A DNA stretch of 64,000 bases. It comes from Agapanthus africanus (lineage: Eukaryota > Streptophyta > Magnoliopsida > Asparagales > Amaryllidaceae). The position numbers were made by a program, and so were the translations under genes. This document shows positions 25,803 to 36,721 of the stretch, piece by piece. Under the pieces are notes generated by a model. That model saw only the letters and a program-made list of their open reading frames with translations, made no database searches and was not told the DNA's origin. The stretch's first letter is position 1, and every line of letters starts with the position of its first letter. The DNA is taken from contig JASDDO010000019.1 in the NCBI GenBank assembly GCA_030015575.1, forward strand, positions 518,044,986 to 518,108,985, in the 5' to 3' direction.

Positions 25803-26021
25803 CGAAGCTGGAATAAGAAATAGAACTGATAAGGACATTGCAATTGAATCAAGGAATGCAAGGAATCAAGAAAGGAAATACAAGCAATTATGTCCTAAGG
25901 TTACTTAGGCGGAGTACCGTATCGTAAGTATGCCGCGGATCATACCCACGCTACGCCACTCTGCTTAAGTCACCTACTCCATCTACCAAGGTCGTCCTAC
26001 ACTTAGAAAGGTAAAACCTAC
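25803..26021 (-). other. Short leader of gypsy element A
   Basis: About 220 bp between PBS and gag start, with a counterpart of similar length in G (61919-62138). No gene is seen. Confidence 0.75.
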
Positions 26022-26033
26022 GCTCTGATACCA
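26022..26033 (-). other. Primer-binding site of gypsy element A (tRNA-Met)
   Basis: The minus strand reads TGGTATCAGAGC, four bases inside the 5' LTR. Confidence 0.92.
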
Positions 26034-26037
26034 ACTT

Positions 26038-29000
26038 TGTCACGACCCGAAAGTACGGAACGTGACTGGCACTTAGATTACGAGACGTCTAAAGGCGTAC
26101 CCTAACCTAAGTCAGCCAAAGCCCAGAAATCTAACCCAAAACCAAAAGAGAGTGAAGGAAAACCTTAAATGAAAACGGTTTTTAAATCAATTGAGTTGCA
26201 AAGAATTCCTTTTTAAAACATCAAAAATTTCTGAAAATTTCGGCAGAGTCTCCCCTGTATTTTCTATCCCCAAAAATGGGTACAACAAGATAATACATAT
26301 GAAATCATAAAAATGGCATCCCCAAGCGGGAGCTAGCTCTTCGCCCAAGGCGGATCACAACCACATGCAATATATAAGCAATACCAAGAAAAGAGCAGAA
26401 GAAACCCAAAATATCAGAAAACGCAACGCCGACTCAAGTGAGCTCGACCCAAAAGAAACCACAAATATACATATCTCTCATTCTCATCACTAGGTCGCAT
26501 ATACAAAACAAGTGGTAGATGGAGAATACTAGATACAATGATAAAGCAAAAAGGAATAAAGTATACTCGCAACCCACCTACGGGCGATGTCGCGAGTCTG
26601 AGCAAAAGAAACTGATGACAAGATAGCCCGCCGCTACAAGACTGACGGGTCCGACCTGCAAGACACTGTGGCATAACGGGGGTGAGTTGCCAGCTCGTGA
26701 GTAAATATAACATCTAATAAGGCAATCGTAAGAATGCACGCAATGCACCACAACATGTATGTCCATATGTGATATAATAACTCTAGTATGCATGCACAGG
26801 TATGCAATATCTTTTCTAACTCTTTAAGTGTTTAGAATGTTAAAGTTACTGCATTCTTAACTTTTTAGAAAATGAATGTCTGTATAATAGCTAAATATCA
26901 TCAAGAAATCATCTGGAAACCCGTGTCAAGCATCGACACCAAATAGGAATCATATCTGTCTCAATATCGGGCTCCGTCAGTCCGGATCGGCCCATATCAT
27001 AAATCTCACGACAACGGTCGGTATCCTCCGGATATCCGCCGCGCCAGACATCACCGGTAGGTAGTCTTCCCCTGCCAGGCTCATCGTCTACAACTCGATC
27101 TTCTTGCCCCGGGTACCATACCGGGCCCACCATGTACCCGAGACGGTTCATCCACTCCTCGAATCGGGTCTCGAAATCCAACAGAAAACATGAAAACTCA
27201 TGGTGGACGACACAGACATCACGAGAAAACCGCAACTTTGTTTTGAAAATGATAAATCTAAGGTTTTGTTAAATTCTTGCGGTTTTCCCCAAAAATCCAG
27301 AAATCACAGAAAAACTGAAATCATCAAGAAAATCATAGTGTCCACATGTTATATATAATAAATGTCTATGATATCAATGTATATGATGTGAGTTTTAGTA
27401 GCAATCTATATAAATATGATGTTAATGCGAGGTATATGCATGCTATGCAATTTCATATATCATGTTTGAATGCAAATAGCGATATTAAGTTAAACAGGTT
27501 TTCTAGTGTACGTGGCATGGCAATTACCAAAGGCGTGTGTGTCACATGAATAGTGCGCGTGCAATCGATGCCAATGGTAATGTGTTCGTGTCCTACGAAA
27601 TGATATCGCGTATGTATATATGAACGTCATATGAATGTCCATGCAATCTAGTATAGGGTTAGCTGTGAGGGTATGCCATGTATATAAATGGATAAGCTAG
27701 CTAACAATATAATTAATGCATAAAGTAGGGTAATCCTAACTAGGGGGGGGCGCCTCGCGCCATCCAGAAGATTCCCCCGTAGATGAATATATCTACTCAC
27801 CAGAAATCCCCGCTAATCTGATCCGGCCACCGCTTTGCCTTTTCGCGCCGTATCCGAAGTTTCCCCGACCGATCCTAAATTTGCACAACACCAAGTATAA
27901 GATTACATAACCCTAAACGATGCAAGTCACATTATACAAATATCGACGCTCACAAATTAAACATAGCATGCACTCGGTGCGCGGAAAAACGCACGAAAAT
28001 CGCTAATTTTTAGCTAAAATCGCCGTATCGGGGAAATTGTCAAACTAAAACCCGACTAAACAAAACTACGTATTCACACACCCTAATAGTCGTATAAGAT
28101 GTTAATTATATCGCCTAATTAACACAATTAGATCGCCTCCTAAAATTTTAGAAAAACTAGTAAGCAAATAGCATAGCGATTCTATGTAAATGTCGAAATT
28201 TTATCGATCTAGCGAACGCAACATCGCTCAATTAATCACTCTAACCAATTGGATAACCAAAGCCCTAACTTAAATCCATCAACCATTCTACAAACCCTAA
28301 TTACAACATCAATTCCCTTTCTTAAATTTCCTAAACAAGAATTCATAAGCAAATTACACACTAAAACTACTAAATCTAGCAACTTAAACAACAATTAACA
28401 ACTAGATTTGGATTTATACCTCCCAAGTGTGAACCCTAGCTTGCTCAAGCCACCAAAGAAGCCTCCTTTCTCCAAGTTTTGAACTAATTTGGCTTGAGGA
28501 GAGAGTGGATTAGGGTTTTGTTTTGAATTGGAGAAGTAATTTGTGCATTTTTTATGAATTTTGGCATGAAATTGAAGCAAGAAAGAAGTGGGAAAATGGA
28601 GGTTGCTGCTGTGGGGAGCTCGGCCAGCAGGTGGAGGAGAGAGTTTGGGAAATTTGGAGAAGATTCTAGGTCCAAAACACCCCCATGTTATCATTTAATG
28701 CATTTCTTTTCAACATTTTACAAAAAAACCCTTATTTTACCTCATTTTCTCATTAAATTTCCAACCCAAAAACTAAAAATGTGAAAGTCATGACACAATT
28801 TTATTAACACCATATTTTAGCTTATAAAGACTCCTAATTAAGAAATTTACCTAATTAAATTTGTATTTACCCCTAATTAAATGTATTTAAAAAGGCATAA
28901 AATAATAAAAAAATAATTAATTACGAATTTTTTTTTTATTTAACTAGAAAATTATAAATGACATTTTAGTGAGAAAATTATAGTAATATCTTATTTAAAT

Positions 29001-29111
29001 TTTGTATAATTAGGTCTATAATGAAAAATATCAATTTTGACTTTTTACGGAAAAAGCCGAAAAATTGGCCGATTACCGAAAAACTGCCTAAACGATTTTT
29101 GAAGGGTTACA
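26038..29111 (-). repeat. 5' LTR of gypsy element A
   Basis: 3074 bp, the promoter-bearing LTR for this minus-strand element. It is nearly identical to the 3' LTR and is followed by the target copy GGGTA at 29112. A block at about 27023-27173 resembles part of element G's LTR (about 50405-50590). Confidence 0.96.
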
Positions 29112-29116
29112 GGGTA

Positions 29117-30921
29117 CACTGGACGGACTTGCCAAGAACTCCCAGATGGTATTATACCTCACGTCAGATGGCAGTTCTCAGGTAACACTTGTATAGGTTA
29201 GTCTGTAGACCCGAGATCGTCATAGAGTCTTGTGTGATTCCCACTGTGCTTTGATCTCCGCCTTACCACGTCCATGAGGGCGTGCAAAACGGTGGTCTTT
29301 GGGTACAGTCCCGAGTCACATGGAGGCAATGAGCGATAGGAGGGGTTTCGTCTCTCCCGGTATTGGGGGTTGATGTTGCGCTGTGCTCGATTGGCCGTAA
29401 CAGGGAAGTCCCTGGCCAGGGCTAATCAGAGATTTGCTGGTAAGTGTTACCAGTAGTTTCTCGACCTGTTATGAGCCTCACATCGGCACGACTTATCGGT
29501 TATTGGGGTCTGACGTTTACCACCCATAGACTTGATATGCGACATATCAGACGAACAGACCGGACTGTACGGTAAGTGTTACTGGTTGGATTCACAGGAG
29601 TGTGAGCGGGCTAGCTCGTCGATCTTCTGATCGCTCAATACTCGGATGGCCGTTACGTTTAGCAGACCGCTTGCGGCTTGTGGGTGCTTGATATGATCAT
29701 CATCTGCTGCCGGCGTATTGACGAGTCTTTAGAGTCTTACACAGAGGTTTCCTGGCTCAAGCGAAACGAAATAGGAGCGCATATGAGATATGTGCAGGAC
29801 CGAGAATAATGCGTGTATGTGATACCGTATTCCATTCTGCGATGAATGTATCGATTGGTTATATGCGATATAACCTAGATATCGAATCAAGGATTGATTC
29901 GATAAGCCGATACATAGGATACTAGTGGGTTATATGCGATATGACCGGATCGTTAAATCAAGTGTTGATTTAATGATTTCATGTATAATTATATATTTGA
30001 TATATAACTTTGCATTAACTAGTATTGGTTCACTTTAAATGGATTTTCTCACTTTATGTGCAAATTGTATATGTGATATACTTTTGTGCACATGTTTGTA
30101 TCATGTTTGATGATGCTTGCTCATTTGGTTAAGTGTAAAGAATTAAACCTTGGTTAAGTAAATGGTTAGGGTTTTTATTTATTCATTCATTTATCTTTTT
30201 AATTTGGATTAAAAAGAAATTGCAAAAGAAAACAAAATGGTTGCTATCATTCTTGAAGCTTGTTGAAGCTTCATGAAGCTTTGACCAAAGTGACCATTTT
30301 GTCTTCATGCTTAACCCTAACCATTCATCTAACCTTAGTTAATTCTCTACACCTAACCATGGTTCATATTATGATAAGTATTCATTTCTTTTGGTTTTTT
30401 AATACAAGACTTATCATATTCTATCTTGAGCTTCTTCTTCTTCTTCAAGAAAAAGCTTGCCATCATCAATGGCTTCTTGAGTAAAAGTGTGAGAAATCTA
30501 ATTCTAAAGTGAACCCACCTCCTATTTCTTCACCCTCTACCTCTTGCCAAGTAGTATAGGGTGTTTTCTTCACAAGTTTCACAACTTGGTGAAGTTGGAG
30601 CTTGATCTTGTGTAACCTCGACGTAGATCATCTTCGGCAACATAGCCGACGACTGTTCCGCTCATTTCTCCGATGAAGCCGATGCGAGAGTCCGGGATTT
30701 GAGATGGACAGCGAGGGGACAACTACATGGAGCTAAGGAAGTGGATAACCAGATCTACAAAGGTTGTAGTTTCCTACTTTTAGTTAAGTTGTTAACTAGT
30801 TTCCTTTTCGCCTAAAATTCTAGTTAACGATCCGTATTAGGGTTTCTCGGCACTCGTAAAATTATAAATTGGCATGGTTGATGCCTTGTGAGACTTCATT
30901 AGCGTGCCTAGGATCCCTACA
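29117..30921 (+). repeat. 5' LTR of element B, second part
   Basis: Continuation after the gypsy insertion (29112-29116 is the duplicated GGGTA). It matches 37157-38962 and ends CCTACA. A CTTCTT stretch lies near 30430. Confidence 0.92.
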
Positions 30922-30922
30922 G

Positions 30923-30934
30923 TGGTATCAGAGC
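30923..30934 (+). other. Primer-binding site of element B (tRNA-Met)
   Basis: TGGTATCAGAGC, one base after the LTR. Confidence 0.92.
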
Positions 30935-31121
30935 CTAGCTAGAGCCTTAGACGAAGTCTAGACGACGTTTGAAATCCGAACGAACATCGAAACCCATTTC
31001 CAAAATGCTCTCTGGAAATTTTCTGAAAATTTGGATTTTTGTCAATTAAAAATATGCAGAAAAATAAGCAGGGTCTTATTTGAATTACTGTGAAAAACGT
31101 GGGACTAAATCGATAAATCCA

Positions 31122-31166
31122 CCGCAGAACCGCGGCACAAGCTTGCCATGTGCGGCGGTTCCGCGG
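31122..31166 (+). other. GC-rich hairpin about 200 nt after PBS, element B
   Basis: CCGCAGAACCGC (31122-31133) pairs with GCGGTTCCGCGG (31155-31166) with a single A-C mismatch. Confidence 0.7.
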
Positions 31167-32760
31167 CCGTACTGTCCCCTTGTCCAATGATTTCTGCACA
31201 GTAATTCATATAATTGAATGCTATATTTTCTGGGTATTTTTATTGTGACTCTACAGATGAGTATTCTGGGGTTGTATTAGGAATCAAAGATTCGATCGGA
31301 TTATCAAATTTTGTCTGTGTGTTTTTCCGGATAATTTAAAAATATGTTAAAAAGTTCGACCGGATATAAATACTCAACTTTTCCCCTGCCGGAAAATTTC
31401 CAAGTGTTGGATTTTTCTGTGGTTTAAAGACGTTCTGAGTAGTGCAAGTAACGCGATGGTCCCTCTAGAAGACAACAAACCTTAACTCGATTATGTGACC
31501 GTCTTGAACTGCCCTTTGAACCTTCGGGTTTGGGGCAGTACGGCGTGCCACATGTGAGGCGTTGGCTTGGCCCTTCTACGGCTGGACCGTTGGTACTGAG
31601 GCATGAAGTGAATGTCTTTGAACTTATTTCATGTGTTGAACGGTTTCGGGAAAACTTGGGTGTTCGAATGTTCGATCGGAAAGTTTAATATTTTCTATTT
31701 ATCCGGAATGGGATACAATAATTGGAATTCACAAACAGTTATGAGATAACTGGATGAATGTTATAAATCTAGCGGTTTAGTCTCACTTGATATTGAAAAG
31801 AGTTTTCGATAATGGGACTAAAATGTGGGGTTTATAATTGTTAGGTATGTGATGTCTAAATATTTCATTTGATTAGGCATGCGATGTCTAATGAGGTTGT
31901 GGATTCCAACTGTTGTAGTTTTACACTTTCTTTTCTGTGACCGTAAGTATAATATGTGATATCACCGGTTTCGTTACTATATGTCAACGACAATTGGGAT
32001 GCGCATATTTACTTACGTTGATGACATGTGATGTTATGTGTTGCTGGATATGTTATATTGGATTGTCGTGTTTGAATAGACGGGGTTTTTTATGTGAGAT
32101 GAGTGTTTTTCATTTTCATTCATGTAAAAATTTGTATGTAATATTCTTTTATTGGGGCACTTCCAGGTTGCGGAAGTTGTCACCTTTTGTATATTATTTA
32201 CTTTTCCGCATTAGGATAGACCCAAGGAGGGGGGCACAAGTAACCGGGTTCTAGGGTCCAGTGGGAGACCATCTCGAGGAGTCGAGTCCGGGTCTCCTAA
32301 CCCTAGAATTGGTAGGGTTACTTGCCGCTCTCGTAGGGGTCTAGGGGTGTGGGATTGGCTATTCATCACGACCGTGGAATCCGTGTTTTATACTGGCTCG
32401 TATTGAAAACACGGACGTCCTAGTATATCCAATGTTTCATATGTTTCTTCTGCTGCGATATCTGTGATGTGATCATGTGATGTTCTTTGATAGATACAGT
32501 ATATAGTATATATGATATATTATATAGACGTTACTTATGTTTTTCACCCGCACTAGCCCTGCCCTGCTCTGTCGTTAGTTACCTAACCTAACGGTGCACG
32601 AGGGGACATCCAGGCGAATGCGGATGGCATAAGTGTACGTCGTATTTATCTGTGATGTTTAGGTGACTTAAATGATGGGACTTTATTAATGTGATTGATG
32701 AAAGAAAAGAAACCTAAGATGTTGTAGAATCAAATTTTAAACAAAACAGGTAGCTACAGT

Positions 32761-33003
32761 TCTTGCTTTGCATAGCGGTATATATGATATACCCTGCACC
32801 TTATTCGATGAGGAAAGGACCGAGATCCCTTCACCGGGAGTGACTCCTTTAGCAATAACTGGCAGATGCTACACACTCGGTTTGACTTTTGATTGCTTCT
32901 ATAGTTTATGCTTTGCACAGTGATATATATGATATATCCCGCACCTCATTCGACGAGGAAAGGGCCGACGATCCCTTCACCGGGAGTGACCCCTTTAGCA
33001 AAA
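32761..33003 (+). repeat. 145-bp tandem repeat in element B leader (2 copies)
   Basis: Landmarks ACCCTGCACC at 32791 and ATCCCGCACC at 32936. Each is followed by the inverted-repeat segment around TTCGATGAGG or TTCGACGAGG and the CACCGGGAGTGA block. Confidence 0.8.
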
Positions 33004-33140
33004 CTAGAAAAGCCTCAAAATCACTCCATTTCAAAACTTTATTTGATTCTACAACGATATCAAGTTCATTACGCTCATGGTTTTCAGAAAAACCAGCGTA
33101 GCCCTCTGTCAATTCAGATATGTAATATTCAGTATTCGTG

Positions 33141-33349
33141 CTACGGTTGTTTGGCATGCGTCAAGGCGTAGTGTATGGTAGCTGATTATTACTTATCTGT
33201 AGCATGAGATGCGATTGGATTAAGGTATTCGTACGGCGTTGTTTGGCATGCGTCAAGGGCCGTACGGGTGGGTTTAATTCGATCATGAATTGTACGGGTT
33301 GAACTTGACTAGCGGACTATGGGTTGTTTGGCATGCGTCAAGGTCATAG
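33141..33349 (+). other. Three-hairpin leader cassette, element B
   Basis: Hairpins at 33141-33171, 33230-33266 and 33317-33349. The outer stems are CTACG/CGTAG, CGTACGGC/GCCGTACG (8 bp perfect) and CTATGG/TCATAG. All three carry the same insert: GTTGT, inner stem TTGGC, loop ATGC, GTCAA, GG. The loop with its flanks gives GCATGC, a six-base palindrome that could support loop-loop pairing between two RNAs. Confidence 0.78.
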
Positions 33350-33759
33350 CACGCTAGGGGCAAAATATTATCGGGAATTTCAAGTGTTGAAATTTGCAAT
33401 GAGATTGCATACCTTCTATGAGATAGTTGGATCCCGATACCCACTGCGAGTAAGAGTTACTCCTGGGAGAGTTTTACACATTGCAATTAGCTGATCAAGT
33501 AGGTGTTTAGAAAGGTGTCAACGGGGTTACGCCTCTGGGAAAACGAGGTTTACATTAATTAGGTTCGTGCGAAAGCACGGGGGACCTCCCTCAAAGTACC
33601 GACACTGGCCTGGCTGAAAGATTGGCGAACTTGTAGTGTGTAATTAATCCCGGCTAGTCTTTCCTTTTAGGGTTTGAAGGAAGATTTGATAAAAATCAGT
33701 GGGAGCCATCCTGATTAGATAAGATAATAACCAATCTGATCTTGCAAGAGCATACGCTA

Positions 33760-33785
33760 AAGTGTTTTCTTCTCTCTCTCTCCAG
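33760..33785 (+). promoter_or_regulatory. Pyrimidine tract plus CAG, likely splice acceptor, element B
   Basis: A TTTTCTTCTCTCTCTCTC-type tract ends in CCAG at 33785, ten bases before the first ATG (33795). The same arrangement is kept at 11760 (D), 47756 (F), 54989 (J, with TTGCAG) and 5345 (C, minus). Confidence 0.55.
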
Positions 33786-33794
33786 GTAGCGACC

Positions 33795-34991
33795 ATGTCA
33801 TGCCCTAATAAAGATAATAATATGGATGTATTGACTGAACCCGCATGTTATACTGTGCTGGGGAACGTTGGTTCCATTCTTTCTTATAAGAGTTATAGGA
33901 ATGAACAGGATATAGGGGAATACCAGGATTCCCATGCCACCCGATTGAAGAAAGTACATGAAGATGCATTTTCTTCGGGTGTGTTCGTTACAGAGAACTG
34001 TTTCTCCATTTGCCCTACGTCCTGGGTATTAGATACCGGGTCAGGATCCCAATTATGTAATCAGTTACATGGGCTTAGAAAAGGTAGAAAACTTGGAGAA
34101 GGTGATAAAGACATTAGAGTTGGAAATGGTGCAATTGTTGCAGCTAAGACTGTCGGGGAATATCACCTTGCATTACCAACTGGTAATACATTGGTTCTGA
34201 ACGAATGCTATTACATGCCGAACCTGATATGCAACATTATATCGGTTTCTTTATTGAGTAAAGAGGGATATAATTTTGTATTACAGGACAATGTTATGAA
34301 CATTTTCCGTAACCAAAAGTTGGTTGGATCAGGCACGTTGTGCAATGGCATTTATGTTCTAAATCAATCAACAGTTCTGAGCATAACAAACACACACAAG
34401 AGGAAGAGTTCAGAACTGAATGAATCCTTCTTGTGGCATTGTAGACTGGGTCACATCAATGCGACACGACTGGCTAAGTTGCATAAGGATGGATATTTGA
34501 ATCCGTTTGAATTTTCATCTTATGACACTTGCCAGTCATGTCTCAAAGGCAAGATGACCAAAACTCCGTTTACGGGACACGGAGAAAGAGTTACTGAACT
34601 CTTAGGACTGATACATAGTGATGTATGCGGTCCTATGTCTACACATGCCAGGGATGGTTCTTCATACTTCATTACATTCACTGACGATCTCTCTAGGTTC
34701 GGGTATGTGTTCCTGATGAAACACAAATCAGAAGCTTTTGAGAAATTTAGAGAATACAAACAAGAAGTTGAGAACCAGACCGGAAAAAGTATTAAAATCC
34801 TACGATCTGATCGAGGAGGTGAATACTTGAGCAATGAATTCCCGGACTTCCTAAAAGAGAATGGGATTCTCTCTCAGCTAACTCCTCCATATACACCACA
34901 GCACAACGGTGTATCTGAACGGAGAAACCGCACCCTATTAGATATGGTGCGCTCAATGATGAATACAGCTGAGTTACCTATTTCCTTCTGA
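33795..34991 (+). CDS. Gag-less copia protease-integrase frame, element B
   Basis: I use the ATG at 33795 (MSCPNKDNN), just after the acceptor-like CAG. The first 60 or so residues replace Gag and have no motif I recognise; the join to the usual polyprotein is at SSGVFVTEN. Then come aspartic protease (WVLDTGSGS), the GAG-pre-integrase zinc region (LWHCRLGHIN ... CQSCLKGKM) and the integrase core with its D,D,E in HSDVCGP, RSDRGGEY and NGVSERRN. The frame ends at a TGA (34989-34991) where the relative J encodes Trp. Sequence beyond the stop still aligns briefly, so this is an in-frame nonsense change, followed by a deletion of about 300 bp of the integrase end and linker. Confidence 0.85.
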   Translation: MSCPNKDNNMDVLTEPACYTVLGNVGSILSYKSYRNEQDIGEYQDSHATRLKKVHEDAFSSGVFVTENCFSICPTSWVLDTGSGSQLCNQLHGLRKGRKLGEGDKDIRVGNGAIVAAKTVGEYHLALPTGNTLVLNECYYMPNLICNIISVSLLSKEGYNFVLQDNVMNIFRNQKLVGSGTLCNGIYVLNQSTVLSITNTHKRKSSELNESFLWHCRLGHINATRLAKLHKDGYLNPFEFSSYDTCQSCLKGKMTKTPFTGHGERVTELLGLIHSDVCGPMSTHARDGSSYFITFTDDLSRFGYVFLMKHKSEAFEKFREYKQEVENQTGKSIKILRSDRGGEYLSNEFPDFLKENGILSQLTPPYTPQHNGVSERRNRTLLDMVRSMMNTAELPISF

Positions 34992-35104
34992 GGATATGCG
35001 CTTGAGACAGCCATGGACCTATTGAATAGAGTTCCTACCAAATCAGTGCCTACCGCCGATCTAGTAGGGTTCCTCGCTAACCTGAGAGATACTACGGTTT
35101 TCTC
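34992..35104 (+). pseudogene. Damaged integrase-RT junction of element B
   Basis: A short stretch still alignable with J (56880-56935, then 57280-57330) but missing about 300 bp and carrying a TAA at 35078-35080 in the RT frame. It separates the two long frames of B. Confidence 0.7.
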
Positions 35105-36721
35105 ATGGATGGTGGGAGCGAGGATTGCATCATGGAGGATGATGACCCAACTAGCTTCGAGCAGGCCATCACGAGTAGGGACTCAGTGAAATGGCTGGAT
35201 GCAATGCGGTCCGAGATGGAATCCATGTACACCAACAAAGTATGGACTTTGGATGTTGCTCCTGAAGGGGTAAAACCCATCGGGAGCAAGTGGATCTTCA
35301 AGAAAAAACTTGGTGTAGATGGGAAAGTGGAGACTTTCAAAGCTAGACTTGTAGCAAAGGGTTTTCGTCAAAGACCAGGTGTGGACTATGACGAAACCTT
35401 TTCTCCAGTGGCTATGCTTAAATCCATCCGGATCATGCTTGCTATCGCTGCATTTCATGATTACGAAATCTGGCAAATGGATGTTAAGACCGCCTTTCTA
35501 AATGGTGATTTAGAAGAGTGCGTGTACATGACTCAGCCAGAGGGCTTCGTAGACAGTGGGAGCAGCGGGAAGGTGTGCAAGCTGCTTAAATCCATTTATG
35601 GATTAAAGCAAGCATCGCGGAGTTGGAACATCTGCTTTGACGTCGTTATCAAAGAGTTTGATTTCGTCAAAAACCCAGATGAACCTTGTATCTACAAGAA
35701 GGTGGCAGAGAGTAAGGTTGTCTTCCTCGTATTGTATGTGGACGACATACTCTTGATAGGAAATGATATTCCTATGCTGCAATCAGTCAAGCTCTTCTTA
35801 TCACAAAGATTCTCGATGAAAGATCTTGGTGATGCCTCCTGCATATTGGGAATTAGGATCTATAGAGATAGATCCAAACGGATATTGGGATTGTCCCAAT
35901 ACAGGTACATTGACACCATACTAAAGAGATTTAGTATGGAAGAATCCAAGCGTGGGAACTTGCCCACGATCTCTGGAGTCACTCTCTCCAAAGAGATATC
36001 TCCCAAGACTGATTTAGAGAGAGCTCGCATGCAAGGGATACCCTATACTTCGGCTGTAGGCTCTATCATGTACGCGATGCTATGTACCAGACCCGATGTA
36101 GCATACTCACTAAGTGTAGTGAGCAGGTATCAAGCTGATCCTGGAGAGAGTCACTGGACAGCTGTGAAGAGCATTCTCAAGTACTTACGAAGGACTAAAG
36201 AGATGCTCTTGGTGTATAGTAACGGAGAACTCCAAGTGGAGTCCTTTACCGATTCGAGCTTTCAGAGTGATAAGGACGACTCTAAGTCGCAGTCGGGATT
36301 TGTCTTTACCCTTTACGGAGGGGCGGTTAGCTGGAAGAGTTCCAAGCAGGAAACCGTGGCAGACTCGACGATGGAGGCTGAATACATCGCTGCCAACGAT
36401 ACTGCTAAAGAGGCTGTCTGGATCAAGAAGTTCATTACTGAACTTGGTGTGGTTCCATCCATTGAGCATCCAATACTTTTGTATTGCGATAACAATGGAG
36501 CGGTGGCTTTAGCCAAGGAACCCAGGTCCCATCAGCGATCCAGGAATATTCTGAGGCGGTATCACCTGATCCGGGAGATAGTTGATCGCCGGGAGATCGA
36601 GGTCAGGAGGGTTGACACGAAGAACAACACGGCGGATCCACTCACGAAGGCCATTCCCCAGATACAGTTTGAGAGACTCTTCGGGATGCTCGGAATGCGA
36701 TACTACAGCAGCTGGCCCTAG
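35105..36721 (+). CDS. Copia reverse transcriptase-RNase H frame, element B
   Basis: 538 codons from MDGGSEDC to the stop just before the polypurine tract. RT motifs: WKWIFKKK-type region (KWIFKKKLGVDG), ARLVAKGF, DYDETFSPVA, MDVKTAFLNG, YGLKQASRSWN and an intact YVDDILLIGND. The RNase H region has TDSSFQSDKDD, QSGFVF, WKSSKQETVADSTMEAEY and YCDNNGA. The frame is complete from the start of RT to the natural C-terminus, but its own start is an internal Met created by upstream damage, so it is the tail of a broken polyprotein. It may still yield RT if transcribed, although nothing shows that it is. Confidence 0.88.
   Translation: MDGGSEDCIMEDDDPTSFEQAITSRDSVKWLDAMRSEMESMYTNKVWTLDVAPEGVKPIGSKWIFKKKLGVDGKVETFKARLVAKGFRQRPGVDYDETFSPVAMLKSIRIMLAIAAFHDYEIWQMDVKTAFLNGDLEECVYMTQPEGFVDSGSSGKVCKLLKSIYGLKQASRSWNICFDVVIKEFDFVKNPDEPCIYKKVAESKVVFLVLYVDDILLIGNDIPMLQSVKLFLSQRFSMKDLGDASCILGIRIYRDRSKRILGLSQYRYIDTILKRFSMEESKRGNLPTISGVTLSKEISPKTDLERARMQGIPYTSAVGSIMYAMLCTRPDVAYSLSVVSRYQADPGESHWTAVKSILKYLRRTKEMLLVYSNGELQVESFTDSSFQSDKDDSKSQSGFVFTLYGGAVSWKSSKQETVADSTMEAEYIAANDTAKEAVWIKKFITELGVVPSIEHPILLYCDNNGAVALAKEPRSHQRSRNILRRYHLIREIVDRREIEVRRVDTKNNTADPLTKAIPQIQFERLFGMLGMRYYSSWP

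Larger units (their letters stand above)
17976..29111 (-). mobile_element. Gypsy element A, full length (chromovirus, Tekay/Del-like)
   Basis: An 11,136-bp minus-strand element with LTRs of about 3.07 kb at 17976-21048 and 26038-29111, ends TG...CA, and target duplication GGGTA at 17971-17975 and 29112-29116. The internal region carries a PBS, one uninterrupted gag-pol frame and a G-rich polypurine tract. By eye the LTRs differ at fewer than ten positions over 3 kb, so the insertion is very recent. It is the youngest layer of its nest and looks structurally complete and possibly autonomous. Confidence 0.97.
30922..33785 (+). other. Element B long untranslated leader
   Basis: About 2.86 kb from LTR to acceptor. 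It contains the GC hairpin, a GACCGTAAGT box near 31938, two copies of the 145/146-bp repeat (landmarks at 32791 and 32936) and the three-hairpin cassette. Compared with D it lacks about 280 bp at position 31790 (between TCTCACTTG and ATATTGAAAAG). The small frames in it are not conserved. Confidence 0.75.
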
